From TMED14 sp041158165 (GTDB lineage: Bacteria > Bacteroidota > Bacteroidia > Flavobacteriales > Schleiferiaceae): a stretch of DNA of 64,000 nucleotides. Each line of letters starts with the position of its first letter. Within the stretch, counting starts at the first letter, position 1. A program made the translations under genes and the position numbers. The notes under the pieces are model-generated. The model had not been told where the DNA came from and searched no databases. It saw only the letters and a list, made by a program, of their open reading frames with translations. The DNA is taken from the NCBI GenBank assembly GCA_041158165.1, contig JBEBBW010000003.1, positions 11,257-75,256 on the forward strand, written 5' to 3'. Below, one piece after another: positions 24,146-33,913 of this stretch.

Positions 24146-24901
24146 ATGGCACATACGCCTGAAATTCAGCAGCTCCTCGACGCAGGAGTTCACTTTGGTC
24201 ACCTGACCCGCAAGTGGAACCCCAACATGGCTCCGTACATTTTTATGGAGCGCAACGGAATCCACATCATCGACCTGCAAAAGACGCAGAAGAAATTGGC
24301 CACGGCTTCTGAAGCCATGGGCAAGATTGCTGGCAGCGGCCGCAAGATCCTCTTCGTTGCAACCAAAAAGCAGGCGAAAGAAATCGTATCAGAGACCGCC
24401 AAGGCCCTGAACATGCCCTACATCACCGAGCGTTGGCCTGGCGGTATGTTGACCAACTTCGTGACGATCCGCAAGGCTATCAAGAAGATGTCGAACATCG
24501 ACAAGATGAAGACCGACGGAACGTTTGAAACCTTGTCGAAGCGCGAGCGCCTTCAGGTAGACCGCCTGCGTGCCAAGCTCGAGAAGAACTTGGGTTCAAT
24601 CGCCGACATGAGCCGCCTTCCGGCTGCCCTGTTTGTGGTAGACGTGATGCGCGAGCATATCGCCGTGGAAGAAGCCCGCAACCTCGGAATCCCCGTGTTT
24701 GCCATGGTAGACACCAACAGCAATCCCCACCTCGTGGACTATCTAATTCCTGCCAACGACGACGCGACGAAGTCGATCGCCGTAATTATGGAAACGGTTT
24801 CTGCCTCGATTAAGGATGCCCTTAGCCAGCGCAAGACCGAAAAGGACAAGCCCGGAAGCGAGAAGCTGACGAAAGCAGCCGCCAAAGTAGCCGCGGAATA
24901 A
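24146..24901 (+). CDS. rpsB: 30S ribosomal protein S2
   Basis: A 251-residue S2: LLDAGVHFGHLTRKWNP at the start, ERWPGGMLTNF near 95 and a VDTNSNP motif near 190. The C-terminal ~25 residues are a charged, Lys/Ala-rich tail. S2 binds the 30S platform side late in assembly. tsf follows after a hairpin, the standard order. Confidence 0.97.
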   Translation: MAHTPEIQQLLDAGVHFGHLTRKWNPNMAPYIFMERNGIHIIDLQKTQKKLATASEAMGKIAGSGRKILFVATKKQAKEIVSETAKALNMPYITERWPGGMLTNFVTIRKAIKKMSNIDKMKTDGTFETLSKRERLQVDRLRAKLEKNLGSIADMSRLPAALFVVDVMREHIAVEEARNLGIPVFAMVDTNSNPHLVDYLIPANDDATKSIAVIMETVSASIKDALSQRKTEKDKPGSEKLTKAAAKVAAE

Positions 24902-24909
24902 GTTTAACG

Positions 24910-24932
24910 CCGGGGCAACAGCCCCGGTTTTT
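24910..24932 (+). terminator. Hairpin between rpsB and tsf
   Basis: Perfect 7-bp stem ccggggc (24910-24916), loop aaca, gccccgg (24921-24927), then five T. It probably causes partial termination, lowering tsf relative to rpsB, since no separate tsf promoter box is clear. Confidence 0.8.
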
Positions 24933-24962
24933 CTTTGTACTAAACCGACAATACCCCTTATC

Positions 24963-25787
24963 ATGAGCATTACTGCTGCCGATGTAAACAAACTGCGCCA
25001 GATGACCGGCGCCGGGATGATGGACTGCAAGAAGGCCCTCACCGAAGCTAATGGAGATTTTGAAGCTGCGATCGACGTACTTCGCAAGCAAGGCCAAAAG
25101 GTTGCCGCCAAGCGCGCTGACCGCGACGCCGCCGAAGGAGCCGTGATTGCAATGACGAATGCCGACAACACCCGTGGGGTGATCGTTTCACTCAACTGCG
25201 AGACCGACTTTGTGGCCAAGAACGAAGGCTACGTAGACATGGCCAAGAAAATGGCGTCGATCGCGATTGCGAGCTTCCCCGCTACGAAAGAGGAGCTTTT
25301 GGCCCTCAGCTACGAAGGTTCGTTGACGATCGCCGACAAGCTCACGGAGCAAACCGGCGTTATTGGCGAGAAAATTGAGATTGCCTACTACGAAACCCTA
25401 GAGGGTGGCGTGGTTGCCGGCTACATCCACGCTGGCAACAAGCTGGCTACGCTTGCTGCGATTAGCGCAGGTGTGCCTGAAACGGCGAAGGATGTGGCGA
25501 TGCAAGCCGCAGCCATGAACCCCGTAGGCTTGGACCGCAACTCGGTAGCCTCTGACGTAATTGAGCGCGAACTCGAAATCGCCCGCGACCAGGTGCGCCA
25601 AGAAGGCAAGCCCGAGGACATGATCGAGAAGATTGCCCAAGGCAAGCTCGGCAAGTTCTACAAGGAGAATACGTTGGTGGAGCAAGACTTCATCAAGGAC
25701 AGCAAGCAGAGCGTGGCCCAGTACGTGGCCGGTGCTTCGGCTGGCGCTACCGTGACCGGCTTCCGCCGCGTTGGTTTGGGCGTATAA
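24963..25787 (+). CDS. tsf: Elongation factor Ts
   Basis: A 274-residue EF-Ts with the N-terminal UBA-like domain (VNKLRQMTGAGMMDCKKALTEA cut at its conserved TGAGMMDCKKAL motif) and the core signature AVIAMTNADN with LNCETDFVAKN. It exchanges GDP on EF-Tu. Length and start are normal. Confidence 0.97.
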   Translation: MSITAADVNKLRQMTGAGMMDCKKALTEANGDFEAAIDVLRKQGQKVAAKRADRDAAEGAVIAMTNADNTRGVIVSLNCETDFVAKNEGYVDMAKKMASIAIASFPATKEELLALSYEGSLTIADKLTEQTGVIGEKIEIAYYETLEGGVVAGYIHAGNKLATLAAISAGVPETAKDVAMQAAAMNPVGLDRNSVASDVIERELEIARDQVRQEGKPEDMIEKIAQGKLGKFYKENTLVEQDFIKDSKQSVAQYVAGASAGATVTGFRRVGLGV

Positions 25788-25810
25788 TTCCCTACTGTTT
25801 TTAGCATTGC

Positions 25811-25834
25811 AAAGGCCGCCCTCGGGCGGCCTTT
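25811..25834 (+). terminator. Terminator of rpsB-tsf
   Basis: Perfect 11-bp stem aaaggccgccc / gggcggccttt, with a two-base gap that opens to a small loop. The pyrH -7 box begins only five bases after it. Confidence 0.8.
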
Positions 25835-25838
25835 GTGC

Positions 25839-25846
25839 TATCTTCG
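25839..25846 (+). promoter_or_regulatory. -7 box (TATCTTCG) of pyrH-frr
   Basis: Identical octamer to the rplM box; seven bases (catctta) separate it from the ATG at 25854. Confidence 0.5.
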
Positions 25847-25853
25847 CATCTTA

Positions 25854-26558
25854 ATGAAGTACCGCCGAATTCTCCTCAAACTCAGCGGCGAGGCGCTGAT
25901 GGGCAACAAGCCCTACGGAATTGATTCCGAAACCCTTACCACCTACGCGCGTGAAATCAAGACCGTTGTCGATGCCGGAGCCCAAGTGGGCGTAGTTATT
26001 GGCGGCGGCAACATTTTTCGCGGACTCCAAGGCGCCGGAGACGGTATGGACCGCGTGCAGGCCGACCACATGGGCATGCTCGCCACCGTGATCAACGGCC
26101 TCGCGCTGCAGTCCGCACTCGAGCGCGCCGGCGTGCAAACACGCTTGCAGTCCGCGATCGAAATGGATAAAATTTGTGAACCCTTCATTCGCCGCCGCGC
26201 GGTGCGCCACCTTGAAAAGGGCCGCGTGGTGATTTTTTCGGCGGGAACGGGCAATCCCTACTTCACGACCGATACGGGAGCAACGCTCCGCGCCATCGAA
26301 ATTCAGGCCGAGGTTATCCTCAAAGGCACGCGCGTCGACGGCATCTACACCGCCGACCCAGAAAAAGATGCTACGGCCACGCGTTTTGAGTCCATCAGCT
26401 TCACCGAGGTGTACGAGCGCGGACTCAACGTCATGGACCTCACCGCGTTTACCTTGAGCCAAGAAAACGACCTTCCGATCGTCGTGTTTGACATGAACAA
26501 GCCGGGAAACCTGCTGCGCGTGGTCAACGGAGAAAACGTCGGAACCTTGGTTTCGTAA
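25854..26558 (+). CDS. pyrH: UMP kinase
   Basis: A 234-residue amino-acid-kinase-fold enzyme: MKYRRILLKLSGEALMG, GVVIGGGNIFRG near 45 and GTGNPYFTTDTGA near 135 are the PyrH signatures. It makes UDP from UMP and is usually a hexamer regulated by UTP and GTP. An ATG at 25833 would add seven residues and overlap the -7 box, so 25854 was chosen. frr follows 25 bases later. Confidence 0.97.
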   Translation: MKYRRILLKLSGEALMGNKPYGIDSETLTTYAREIKTVVDAGAQVGVVIGGGNIFRGLQGAGDGMDRVQADHMGMLATVINGLALQSALERAGVQTRLQSAIEMDKICEPFIRRRAVRHLEKGRVVIFSAGTGNPYFTTDTGATLRAIEIQAEVILKGTRVDGIYTADPEKDATATRFESISFTEVYERGLNVMDLTAFTLSQENDLPIVVFDMNKPGNLLRVVNGENVGTLVS

Positions 26559-26583
26559 GCACCCCTTATTGGATTTCAGCATC

Positions 26584-27147
26584 ATGGAAGAAGAACTCAG
26601 TTTTTTGATCGAGTCGTTGACCGACGACATGAACAAAGCAATGGCGCACCTCGACAAGGCCTTGCTGAAAATTCGCGCCGGCCGCGCCAACCCGACGATG
26701 CTCGAAGGCATTTTTGTGGAGTACTACGGAAGCCAAGTGAAGCTTCAGCAGGTGAGCAACATTTCTACTCCCGACGCGCGCACCCTTTTTGTTCAGCCGT
26801 TTGAGAAGAGCCTGATCCAGGCCATCGAAAAATCCATTATGTACGCCAACCTCGGGTTCAATCCGATGAACAACGGCGACGCGGTGATCATCAATATTCC
26901 GCCCTTGACCGAAGACCGCCGCAAGGAACTTGTGCGCATGGCCCGGGCCGAAGGCGAGGAAGCCAAAGTGGCGATTCGCAGCGTGCGCCGCGAAGGCATG
27001 GACGAGGCCAAGCGCATGGAAAAAGACGGCATGAGCGAAGACCAGCGCAAGGACCTTGAAGCCCAAATTCAGGCCCTGGTAGACAAGCACATTGCCTTGA
27101 TTGACCAGCGGGTTACCGAAAAAGAGGGCGACATCCTCAAGCTCTAA
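26584..27147 (+). CDS. frr: Ribosome-recycling factor
   Basis: A 187-residue RRF: the helical domain contains MAHLDKALLKIRAGRANPTML and the C-terminal half the RKELVRMARAEGEEAKVAIRS region. It splits post-termination ribosomes with EF-G. The start MEEELSFL gives the usual length; a start at 26569 is less likely. Confidence 0.97.
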   Translation: MEEELSFLIESLTDDMNKAMAHLDKALLKIRAGRANPTMLEGIFVEYYGSQVKLQQVSNISTPDARTLFVQPFEKSLIQAIEKSIMYANLGFNPMNNGDAVIINIPPLTEDRRKELVRMARAEGEEAKVAIRSVRREGMDEAKRMEKDGMSEDQRKDLEAQIQALVDKHIALIDQRVTEKEGDILKL

Positions 27148-27580
27148 CTACCTTAGTCGGAATGGGCAAGAGCATTCAAGAAGAAATCCAGCAGCGGAAT
27201 TGGCACAGCGACCAGCAGGTGGCCGTGATCAACATTTTGTACACCTACCAGTGGCTGAAGGGCCGGATTTCGACCGCCCTGGCTCCGTACAAAATCACGA
27301 TGCAGCAGTACAATGTGCTGCGGATTCTGCGCGGCGCCCACCCCGAAGGCTTAGCCATTGGCGTCATTCGCGAGCGCCTGCTCGACAAGACCAGCGACGT
27401 TTCGCGCCTGGTGGACCGCCTGGTGAAGCTGGGCTACGTGGAGCGCAAAGGCAGCAAGGACGACCGCCGGGTGACGCGCATTTTCTTGACGCTCCGCGGG
27501 TTGGAGCTACTTGGGCAAATTCGGTCGGTGGACAAGCTCACCAAAGATGAGCTGCCCAAGCGCATGACCGACGAAGAGGC

Positions 27581-29206
<1,626 letters not shown>

Positions 29207-29228
29207 AGTATGTGAATTAAACGAGGTC

Positions 29229-29252
29229 CAAAGGTACCATGCCGTACCTTTG
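29229..29252. promoter_or_regulatory. Palindromic divergent promoter of pgi and nfu
   Basis: TACCTTTG on the minus strand (29236-29229, for pgi) and on the plus strand (29245-29252, for nfu). Together they form the perfect 9-bp inverted repeat CAAAGGTAC/GTACCTTTG with a six-base centre. RNA polymerase could hardly open both boxes at once. Confidence 0.65.
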
Positions 29253-29259
29253 CATTCCT

Positions 29260-29859
29260 ATGGAAATTCAGCGCGTACCCGTATCCGTTTATGCCGAAAT
29301 GACCCCGAATCCCGGGGTGATGAAGTTTGTCGCCAACAAGCGCTTGATCGACGTCGATCACGTCGAGTTTGCCAACATCGAAGAGGCCCAAATTAGCCCG
29401 CTGGCTGCGGCGCTGTTTAATTTTCCGTTTGTGAAAAACGTATTCATCTCGACCAACTTTTTGGCCGTCGAGAAGTACAACGTCGTGGAATGGGACGCAG
29501 TGACCCAAGAGCTGCGCCAGTTCATTTTGAACCACATTCAGGAGGGCAAGCCCGTACTGACGGCGACGCCGGCCCCTAAGGCCGCGGCCCATGCGGACGC
29601 GGCGGACGAAGTTCCGGCCTACGCCGAGGACGGCATTGAGGCGCGCATCATTGAGATCCTCGAGGAATACGTCAAGCCCGCAGTGGCCCAGGACGGCGGC
29701 AACATCGTGTTTGCCGGATACGAAAACAAAATTGTCAAGGTCCAGCTGCAGGGCGCCTGCGCCGGATGCCCTTCGAGCACGCTGACGCTGCAGCAGGGCA
29801 TCAAGAACATTCTGCAGCGCATGCTGCCGACGCTGGTCGACGACGTCGTTCCGGCGTAA
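29260..29859 (+). CDS. Nfu-type iron-sulfur cluster carrier
   Basis: A 199-residue protein with an N-terminal Nfu_N domain (TPNPGVMKFVANK, residues ~15-95), an Ala/Pro-rich linker and a C-terminal NifU-like domain with the CAGCPSS cluster-binding motif near residue 168. Such proteins carry [4Fe-4S] clusters to target enzymes. The ATG follows a TACCTTTG box by seven bases; an upstream ATG at 29239 lies within the palindromic promoter. Confidence 0.93.
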   Translation: MEIQRVPVSVYAEMTPNPGVMKFVANKRLIDVDHVEFANIEEAQISPLAAALFNFPFVKNVFISTNFLAVEKYNVVEWDAVTQELRQFILNHIQEGKPVLTATPAPKAAAHADAADEVPAYAEDGIEARIIEILEEYVKPAVAQDGGNIVFAGYENKIVKVQLQGACAGCPSSTLTLQQGIKNILQRMLPTLVDDVVPA

Positions 29860-29867
29860 ATTCGGGC

Positions 29868-30404
29868 ATGGAACCCCTGATTTTGCCCGTCCGCGGCACG
29901 CACCCGCAGATTCCTGAATCCACGTTTTTAGCGCCCAACTGCACCGTGGTGGGCGACGTGACAATGGGCGAAGGCTGCTCGATTTGGTTCAATGCCGTGG
30001 TGCGCGGCGACGTGAACTTCATTCGCATCGGCAACGAAGTCAATATTCAAGACGGCGCGGTCATACACGGAACTTACCAAAAGCACGGAACCACCATCGG
30101 CAACCAAGTCAGCATTGGCCACGGCGCGACGGTGCACGGATGCACGCTGCACGACCGCGTATTGATTGGCATGGGAGCCATCGTCATGGACCGCTGCGTG
30201 GTCGAATCCGGCAGCATTGTGGCCGCGGGCGCCGTCCTCACCGAAGGCACCCACGTGCCGGCCGGTTCGGTGTTCGCGGGCGTTCCGGCCAAAAAAGTCA
30301 AAGACATCACCCCCGAGCTCATGGCCGGCGAGGTCGAGCGCATTGCCAAGAACTATGGAATCTACGCGTCGTGGCTCAAGCCGGGCGCGGACGAAACGCG
30401 TTAA
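29868..30404 (+). CDS. Gamma-carbonic-anhydrase-like hexapeptide-repeat protein
   Basis: A 178-residue left-handed beta-helix protein. The repeat region (about 20-140) contains NAVVRGD near 44, VSIGHGATVHGCTL near 85 and IGMGAIVMD; the three His of the zinc site of YrdA/PaaY-type proteins are present (in VIHGTY, IGHGA and VHGC). Family members bind zinc; many lack measured carbonic anhydrase activity. The start is nine bases after the nfu stop, so it is in the nfu operon. Confidence 0.88.
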   Translation: MEPLILPVRGTHPQIPESTFLAPNCTVVGDVTMGEGCSIWFNAVVRGDVNFIRIGNEVNIQDGAVIHGTYQKHGTTIGNQVSIGHGATVHGCTLHDRVLIGMGAIVMDRCVVESGSIVAAGAVLTEGTHVPAGSVFAGVPAKKVKDITPELMAGEVERIAKNYGIYASWLKPGADETR

Positions 30405-30419
30405 ACGTTTACTAGCATC

Positions 30420-32045
30420 ATGGAATACCTCCTCTATTACCTCCTTCTGAACCTCTACGGAGCGTCCATTACCTGGCGTTTTTTTAAGGCCGCCGGCATT
30501 CCGACCTGGAAGGCATTTGTGCCCGTCTACCGCACCTACCTCTGGACCCAGGTGGCCGACCGCCCCTGGTGGTGGACGATTTTGGCCTACATCCCCGTGG
30601 TCGACAACGCGATGGCCTTGATTTTGGCTTACGAAACGCTGCACATGTATGGCTTTCGCCAAAACAAGCACATTTTTCTGACTGCGGCCACGGGCGGACT
30701 TTACCTCGGCTACCTCAACTACACGGCCAAGCTCGAGCGCGTAACCCGCAGCAACGACGACATTCGCCGGCGCATGCCCTTGTGGGTCAACCACGTACTC
30801 TGGGCGGTGGTTGCGGCCGGAACCATCCGCATGATGACGTTTGAAGCGTTTAATATTCCGACCTCGTCCATGGAAAAGTCGCTCATGGTCGGAGACTATT
30901 TGGTGGTGAGCAAGATCGCGTACGGCCTGCGCATGCCCAACACGCCGCTCAGCATTCCGTTGACCCACAACCTGTTGCCGTTTGCCAACGTTCCAAGCTA
31001 CTTGACCTGGATTCAGTTGCCCTACCTGCGCCTTCCTGGATTGGCCGACGTGGAGCGCGGCGACGCCGTGGTGTTCAATTTTCCACAGGATCCGGGCCGC
31101 CCCGCCGACAAAAAGGACCACTACGTCAAGCGCTGCATGGGGGTACCCGGCGACACGCTCGAGGTGCGCCACGGCCAGGTCTACGTTGACGGCGAGGCCA
31201 TTGAGTTTCCCGAACGAAGCAACGCTCAGTTCAGCTACTACGTGCGCACCCTGCCGGGCCAGGGATTTAGTGCGCGCCAGCTCAAGAAGGACTTTGACAT
31301 CAACTACGTCACCAACATGACGGTGAACAACCAGAACGTCAGCGACGTCCTGCAAATCACTGAAACTGAATACGTGGTGACGATTCCGAATCAGTCGGTG
31401 GCGGACTTTGCCAAGATGCCGAACCTCGACACGATGTTTGTCATGGACGCGCTCGGAGGCGATTCCGCGTTTGTGCCGGGAACCCCGGAGGCCCTGAAGT
31501 GGTACTACGCGAATTTTGTGGCGGGCGCGCTGATGTTCCCGAACCCCATGGGCGGCCACAGCGACACGGTGGTATACGCCTGGACCCGAGATAATTATGG
31601 CCCACTTTGGATTCCGTCCAAGGGAGCTACGATCGAGCTCAACTACGACAGCTACCTGAAGTACAGCCACGCCATCAATGCGTATGAAGGCCATGAATTG
31701 GTGCGCGAACAGGGCCCGGAGGGCGAGCGCTACCTCTTGGACGGCGAGCCGACGACGAGCTACACGTTTGCCATGGACTACTACTGGATGATGGGCGACA
31801 ACCGCCACAATTCCTGGGACAGCCGCTACTGGGGTTTTGTGCCCGAAGACCACGTCGTGGGCAAGCCGGTCTTCATTTTCTGGAGCATGGATTCCTTCGT
31901 CAGCGGACTCGACAAGATTCGCACCGAGCGCCTGTTTACCGTGGTGCACGGCGAGGGCAAGCCGCGAAGCTACCTGATTCCGTTTGCCATCCTAGTGGCC
32001 CTCTACTACGGCTGGGATTGGTACCGAAAGCGCAAAAAGGCCTAA
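30420..32045 (+). CDS. lepB: Signal peptidase I, large Bacteroidota type
   Basis: A 541-residue inner-membrane protease. Residues 1-100 form a multi-helix DUF5684-like domain; a helix near 122-140 precedes the catalytic Ser150 (PTSSME) and Lys237 (YVKRCMGVPGD). The family's C-terminal box GDNRHNSWDSRYWG lies near 455. About 200 residues separate the Lys and the C-terminal boxes, much longer than in E. coli LepB, and a final hydrophobic segment sits near 520. It cleaves signal peptides of exported proteins. Sixteen bases separate it from the preceding gene. Confidence 0.93.
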   Translation: MEYLLYYLLLNLYGASITWRFFKAAGIPTWKAFVPVYRTYLWTQVADRPWWWTILAYIPVVDNAMALILAYETLHMYGFRQNKHIFLTAATGGLYLGYLNYTAKLERVTRSNDDIRRRMPLWVNHVLWAVVAAGTIRMMTFEAFNIPTSSMEKSLMVGDYLVVSKIAYGLRMPNTPLSIPLTHNLLPFANVPSYLTWIQLPYLRLPGLADVERGDAVVFNFPQDPGRPADKKDHYVKRCMGVPGDTLEVRHGQVYVDGEAIEFPERSNAQFSYYVRTLPGQGFSARQLKKDFDINYVTNMTVNNQNVSDVLQITETEYVVTIPNQSVADFAKMPNLDTMFVMDALGGDSAFVPGTPEALKWYYANFVAGALMFPNPMGGHSDTVVYAWTRDNYGPLWIPSKGATIELNYDSYLKYSHAINAYEGHELVREQGPEGERYLLDGEPTTSYTFAMDYYWMMGDNRHNSWDSRYWGFVPEDHVVGKPVFIFWSMDSFVSGLDKIRTERLFTVVHGEGKPRSYLIPFAILVALYYGWDWYRKRKKA

Positions 32046-32049
32046 AACA

Positions 32050-33006
32050 ATGCGTGGACGGTTACTAGTTGCTTGCTTCTCGTTGGCCGTAGGCCTTAGA
32101 GCGCAGCCCGTGGACACCGCAGCCGTTCGCGCGGACCGTACCGAGCGTTGGGACCAGCTGAGCGACAACCAACTCATTCGCGTGGATTGGGCGGCGCGCA
32201 CCTGGTCCTGGCCAGCCGACAGCCTGACGGGCCGAATGCTCCGCACGCCCATGGGGTACAAGCGAGATTCGCTGCTGGTTTGGCTCGAAGAAGGCGGCCC
32301 CGCGGGCGAGACGCGCAAGCGCGTAGAGGCCATCAAGCAGCGCCGCTACCAAATTGCCACTGAGGCCTTTAACTACAAGGGCGACCTGCGTGGACTGGAC
32401 CTTTCCCTTTACTGGTACGGCATCTACGACGTCGAGGGCGTCTGGAAGCTTCGCCCGGTGCGGGTCAAGGCAGAACTAAGTGAGTTCCCGTCGGGCTCTG
32501 AAGGCGGACTCGAATTTGACCTTAAAACCAACCGCGAAGAGGGCAGCCATTTTTTATTTGGCAGCCCCGTGCGCCTTGACAGCGCCGAGCTTGGCAATGT
32601 GCGCGAGGGTTCGGCAGTGCTCTTGCCCGGAAGCCAGGCAGACCTCGGGTCCATTACCGCACTCGACCGAATGTACCGGGGCAATGTGGTGGTGTATGCG
32701 ACAGGCATCGTTCAGGGAGTCGGAGCGGACTGCCCCGAATTGGGTGGCTATGCGTTAATTGCCGGAGTTCGCGGAGCCGACAAAGAGTGGATTCGCCGCG
32801 ATACGCTGGCTGATGTGGTTGATTCGGTAGTGGTATGTCCGCCCGAAGTGCACTGGAGCGGAGACCTGATGGGCGACGGGACGCCCGACGCGCTGATGTT
32901 CCAAAAAACTCCCAGCGGAATTCGCCTATTGCTATTCCTAAGCGACGCAGTGCCCAACGACGAGAAGCTCTGGGCGCGCGTGGCGGAGTGGTACCTCACG
33001 AATTAG
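32050..33006 (+). CDS. Hypothetical exported protein
   Basis: A 318-residue protein with a signal peptide (MRGRLLVACFSLAVGLRAQ). The rest has no motif I recognise; VHWSGDLMGDGTPDALMFQ near 275 resembles an FG-GAP/EF-hand-like calcium loop (D-x-x-x-D-x-x-x-D). It starts four bases after lepB and so is probably cotranscribed. Periplasmic location is inferred. Confidence 0.75.
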   Translation: MRGRLLVACFSLAVGLRAQPVDTAAVRADRTERWDQLSDNQLIRVDWAARTWSWPADSLTGRMLRTPMGYKRDSLLVWLEEGGPAGETRKRVEAIKQRRYQIATEAFNYKGDLRGLDLSLYWYGIYDVEGVWKLRPVRVKAELSEFPSGSEGGLEFDLKTNREEGSHFLFGSPVRLDSAELGNVREGSAVLLPGSQADLGSITALDRMYRGNVVVYATGIVQGVGADCPELGGYALIAGVRGADKEWIRRDTLADVVDSVVVCPPEVHWSGDLMGDGTPDALMFQKTPSGIRLLLFLSDAVPNDEKLWARVAEWYLTN

Positions 33007-33116
33007 GCCGGTTCCGCGCATTTTAGGTTAACGTCGGCGGCAGAATTATCGTATTTGCCTCAGAAATTCCGACTTTTGGCACGGTTATTCGGCTACATCT
33101 GGAAACAACTGCAACC

Positions 33117-33803
33117 ATGAAAAAGTATTTATTTGCCGCAATCGGCACCGCTGTGCTCGCCTCGTGCGGGCCTGAAATCCCCTCGGGGTCTGAAGCCGCT
33201 TATGTTCTTGACCTAAGCGCTGCTTCGACTACGCGCTCAGGTAAAACCCAAGCGACCACGCTGACGGAGGCCAAGGCCTATGTGCACGGATTTAAGTTAT
33301 TTGCGAGCGACATGGACACGGCCGTGACGAATGTGGACGTGCGTGGGCCATTCTATGTGGACCTCATCTCCGGCTCTTCGACGCCCGCGATTCCCACTGC
33401 CGGAATAGCCGCTGGACTGTACCGGGGTATTTCGGTTCACCTTGGCCATGGTGCGAACCAAGACACGAGCTCACTGTATGTGGTGGGTGAAAAAGACGGC
33501 GCAGCGTTTGTGCTCAACGTGACGCACCCGCTCCACATTTGCTACCGCGCAGACAGTGCAGGTTTTGCGGTGGACGCGAACACCGTTTCAAACTTCACGG
33601 TTTACCTTGACCTGGCTGGGACCATTGACGGCGTTGATTTTACGGGCGCAGTTGCCGACAGCGCCGGCGTGATTCAGATCAACCGAGATTCCAACGAGGA
33701 TTTGTACAAGGACATTCTGGAAGCCGTCGGTGCGCGCGGCGAACGCGGCGAGCGCCATGTCGGGCACGACCGCCATCGTGGTCGCGGCCGTGGCCACAAG
33801 TAG
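33117..33803 (+). CDS. Hypothetical lipoprotein with His/Arg/Gly-rich tail
   Basis: A 228-residue protein: lipoprotein signal MKKYLFAAIGTAVLASC (lipobox LASC, Cys17), a beta-rich body (about 25-195) that may be a DUF4382-like domain, and a striking tail of about 25 residues built of Arg, Gly, His, Glu and Asp (RGERGERHVGHDRHRGRGRG). The tail could bind metal or anionic polymers. A weak box (TACATCTG) lies about 18 bases before the ATG. A terminator follows at 33828. Confidence 0.75.
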   Translation: MKKYLFAAIGTAVLASCGPEIPSGSEAAYVLDLSAASTTRSGKTQATTLTEAKAYVHGFKLFASDMDTAVTNVDVRGPFYVDLISGSSTPAIPTAGIAAGLYRGISVHLGHGANQDTSSLYVVGEKDGAAFVLNVTHPLHICYRADSAGFAVDANTVSNFTVYLDLAGTIDGVDFTGAVADSAGVIQINRDSNEDLYKDILEAVGARGERGERHVGHDRHRGRGRGHK

Positions 33804-33827
33804 GTCCGCTGCACATGAACCAACACG

Positions 33828-33859
33828 CCCTGCCTCGCACCCTCGAGGCGGGGTTTTTT
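33828..33859 (+). terminator. Terminator after the lipoprotein gene
   Basis: Stem gcctcg (33832-33837) / cgaggc (33844-33849) with flanking C/G pairs, loop caccct, then six T. Confidence 0.75.
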
Positions 33860-33865
33860 GTTGGC

Positions 33866-33885
33866 TAAATTTGGGCCTAACTTCG
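33866..33885 (+). promoter_or_regulatory. Candidate -7 boxes of the carboxyltransferase gene
   Basis: TAAATTTG (33866-33873) and TAACTTCG (33878-33885) stand in tandem; the latter ends 28 bases before the ATG at 33914. Either could serve. Confidence 0.4.
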
Positions 33886-33913
33886 GGTTCGCACCCCCGA
33901 ATCCAAACCAAGA

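Noticed and set aside
29928..31949. 673-codon frame on the minus strand opposite lepB and the hexapeptide protein
   Set aside because: Antisense shadow: it covers two genes with clear catalytic motifs and has no signal peptide, domain or box.
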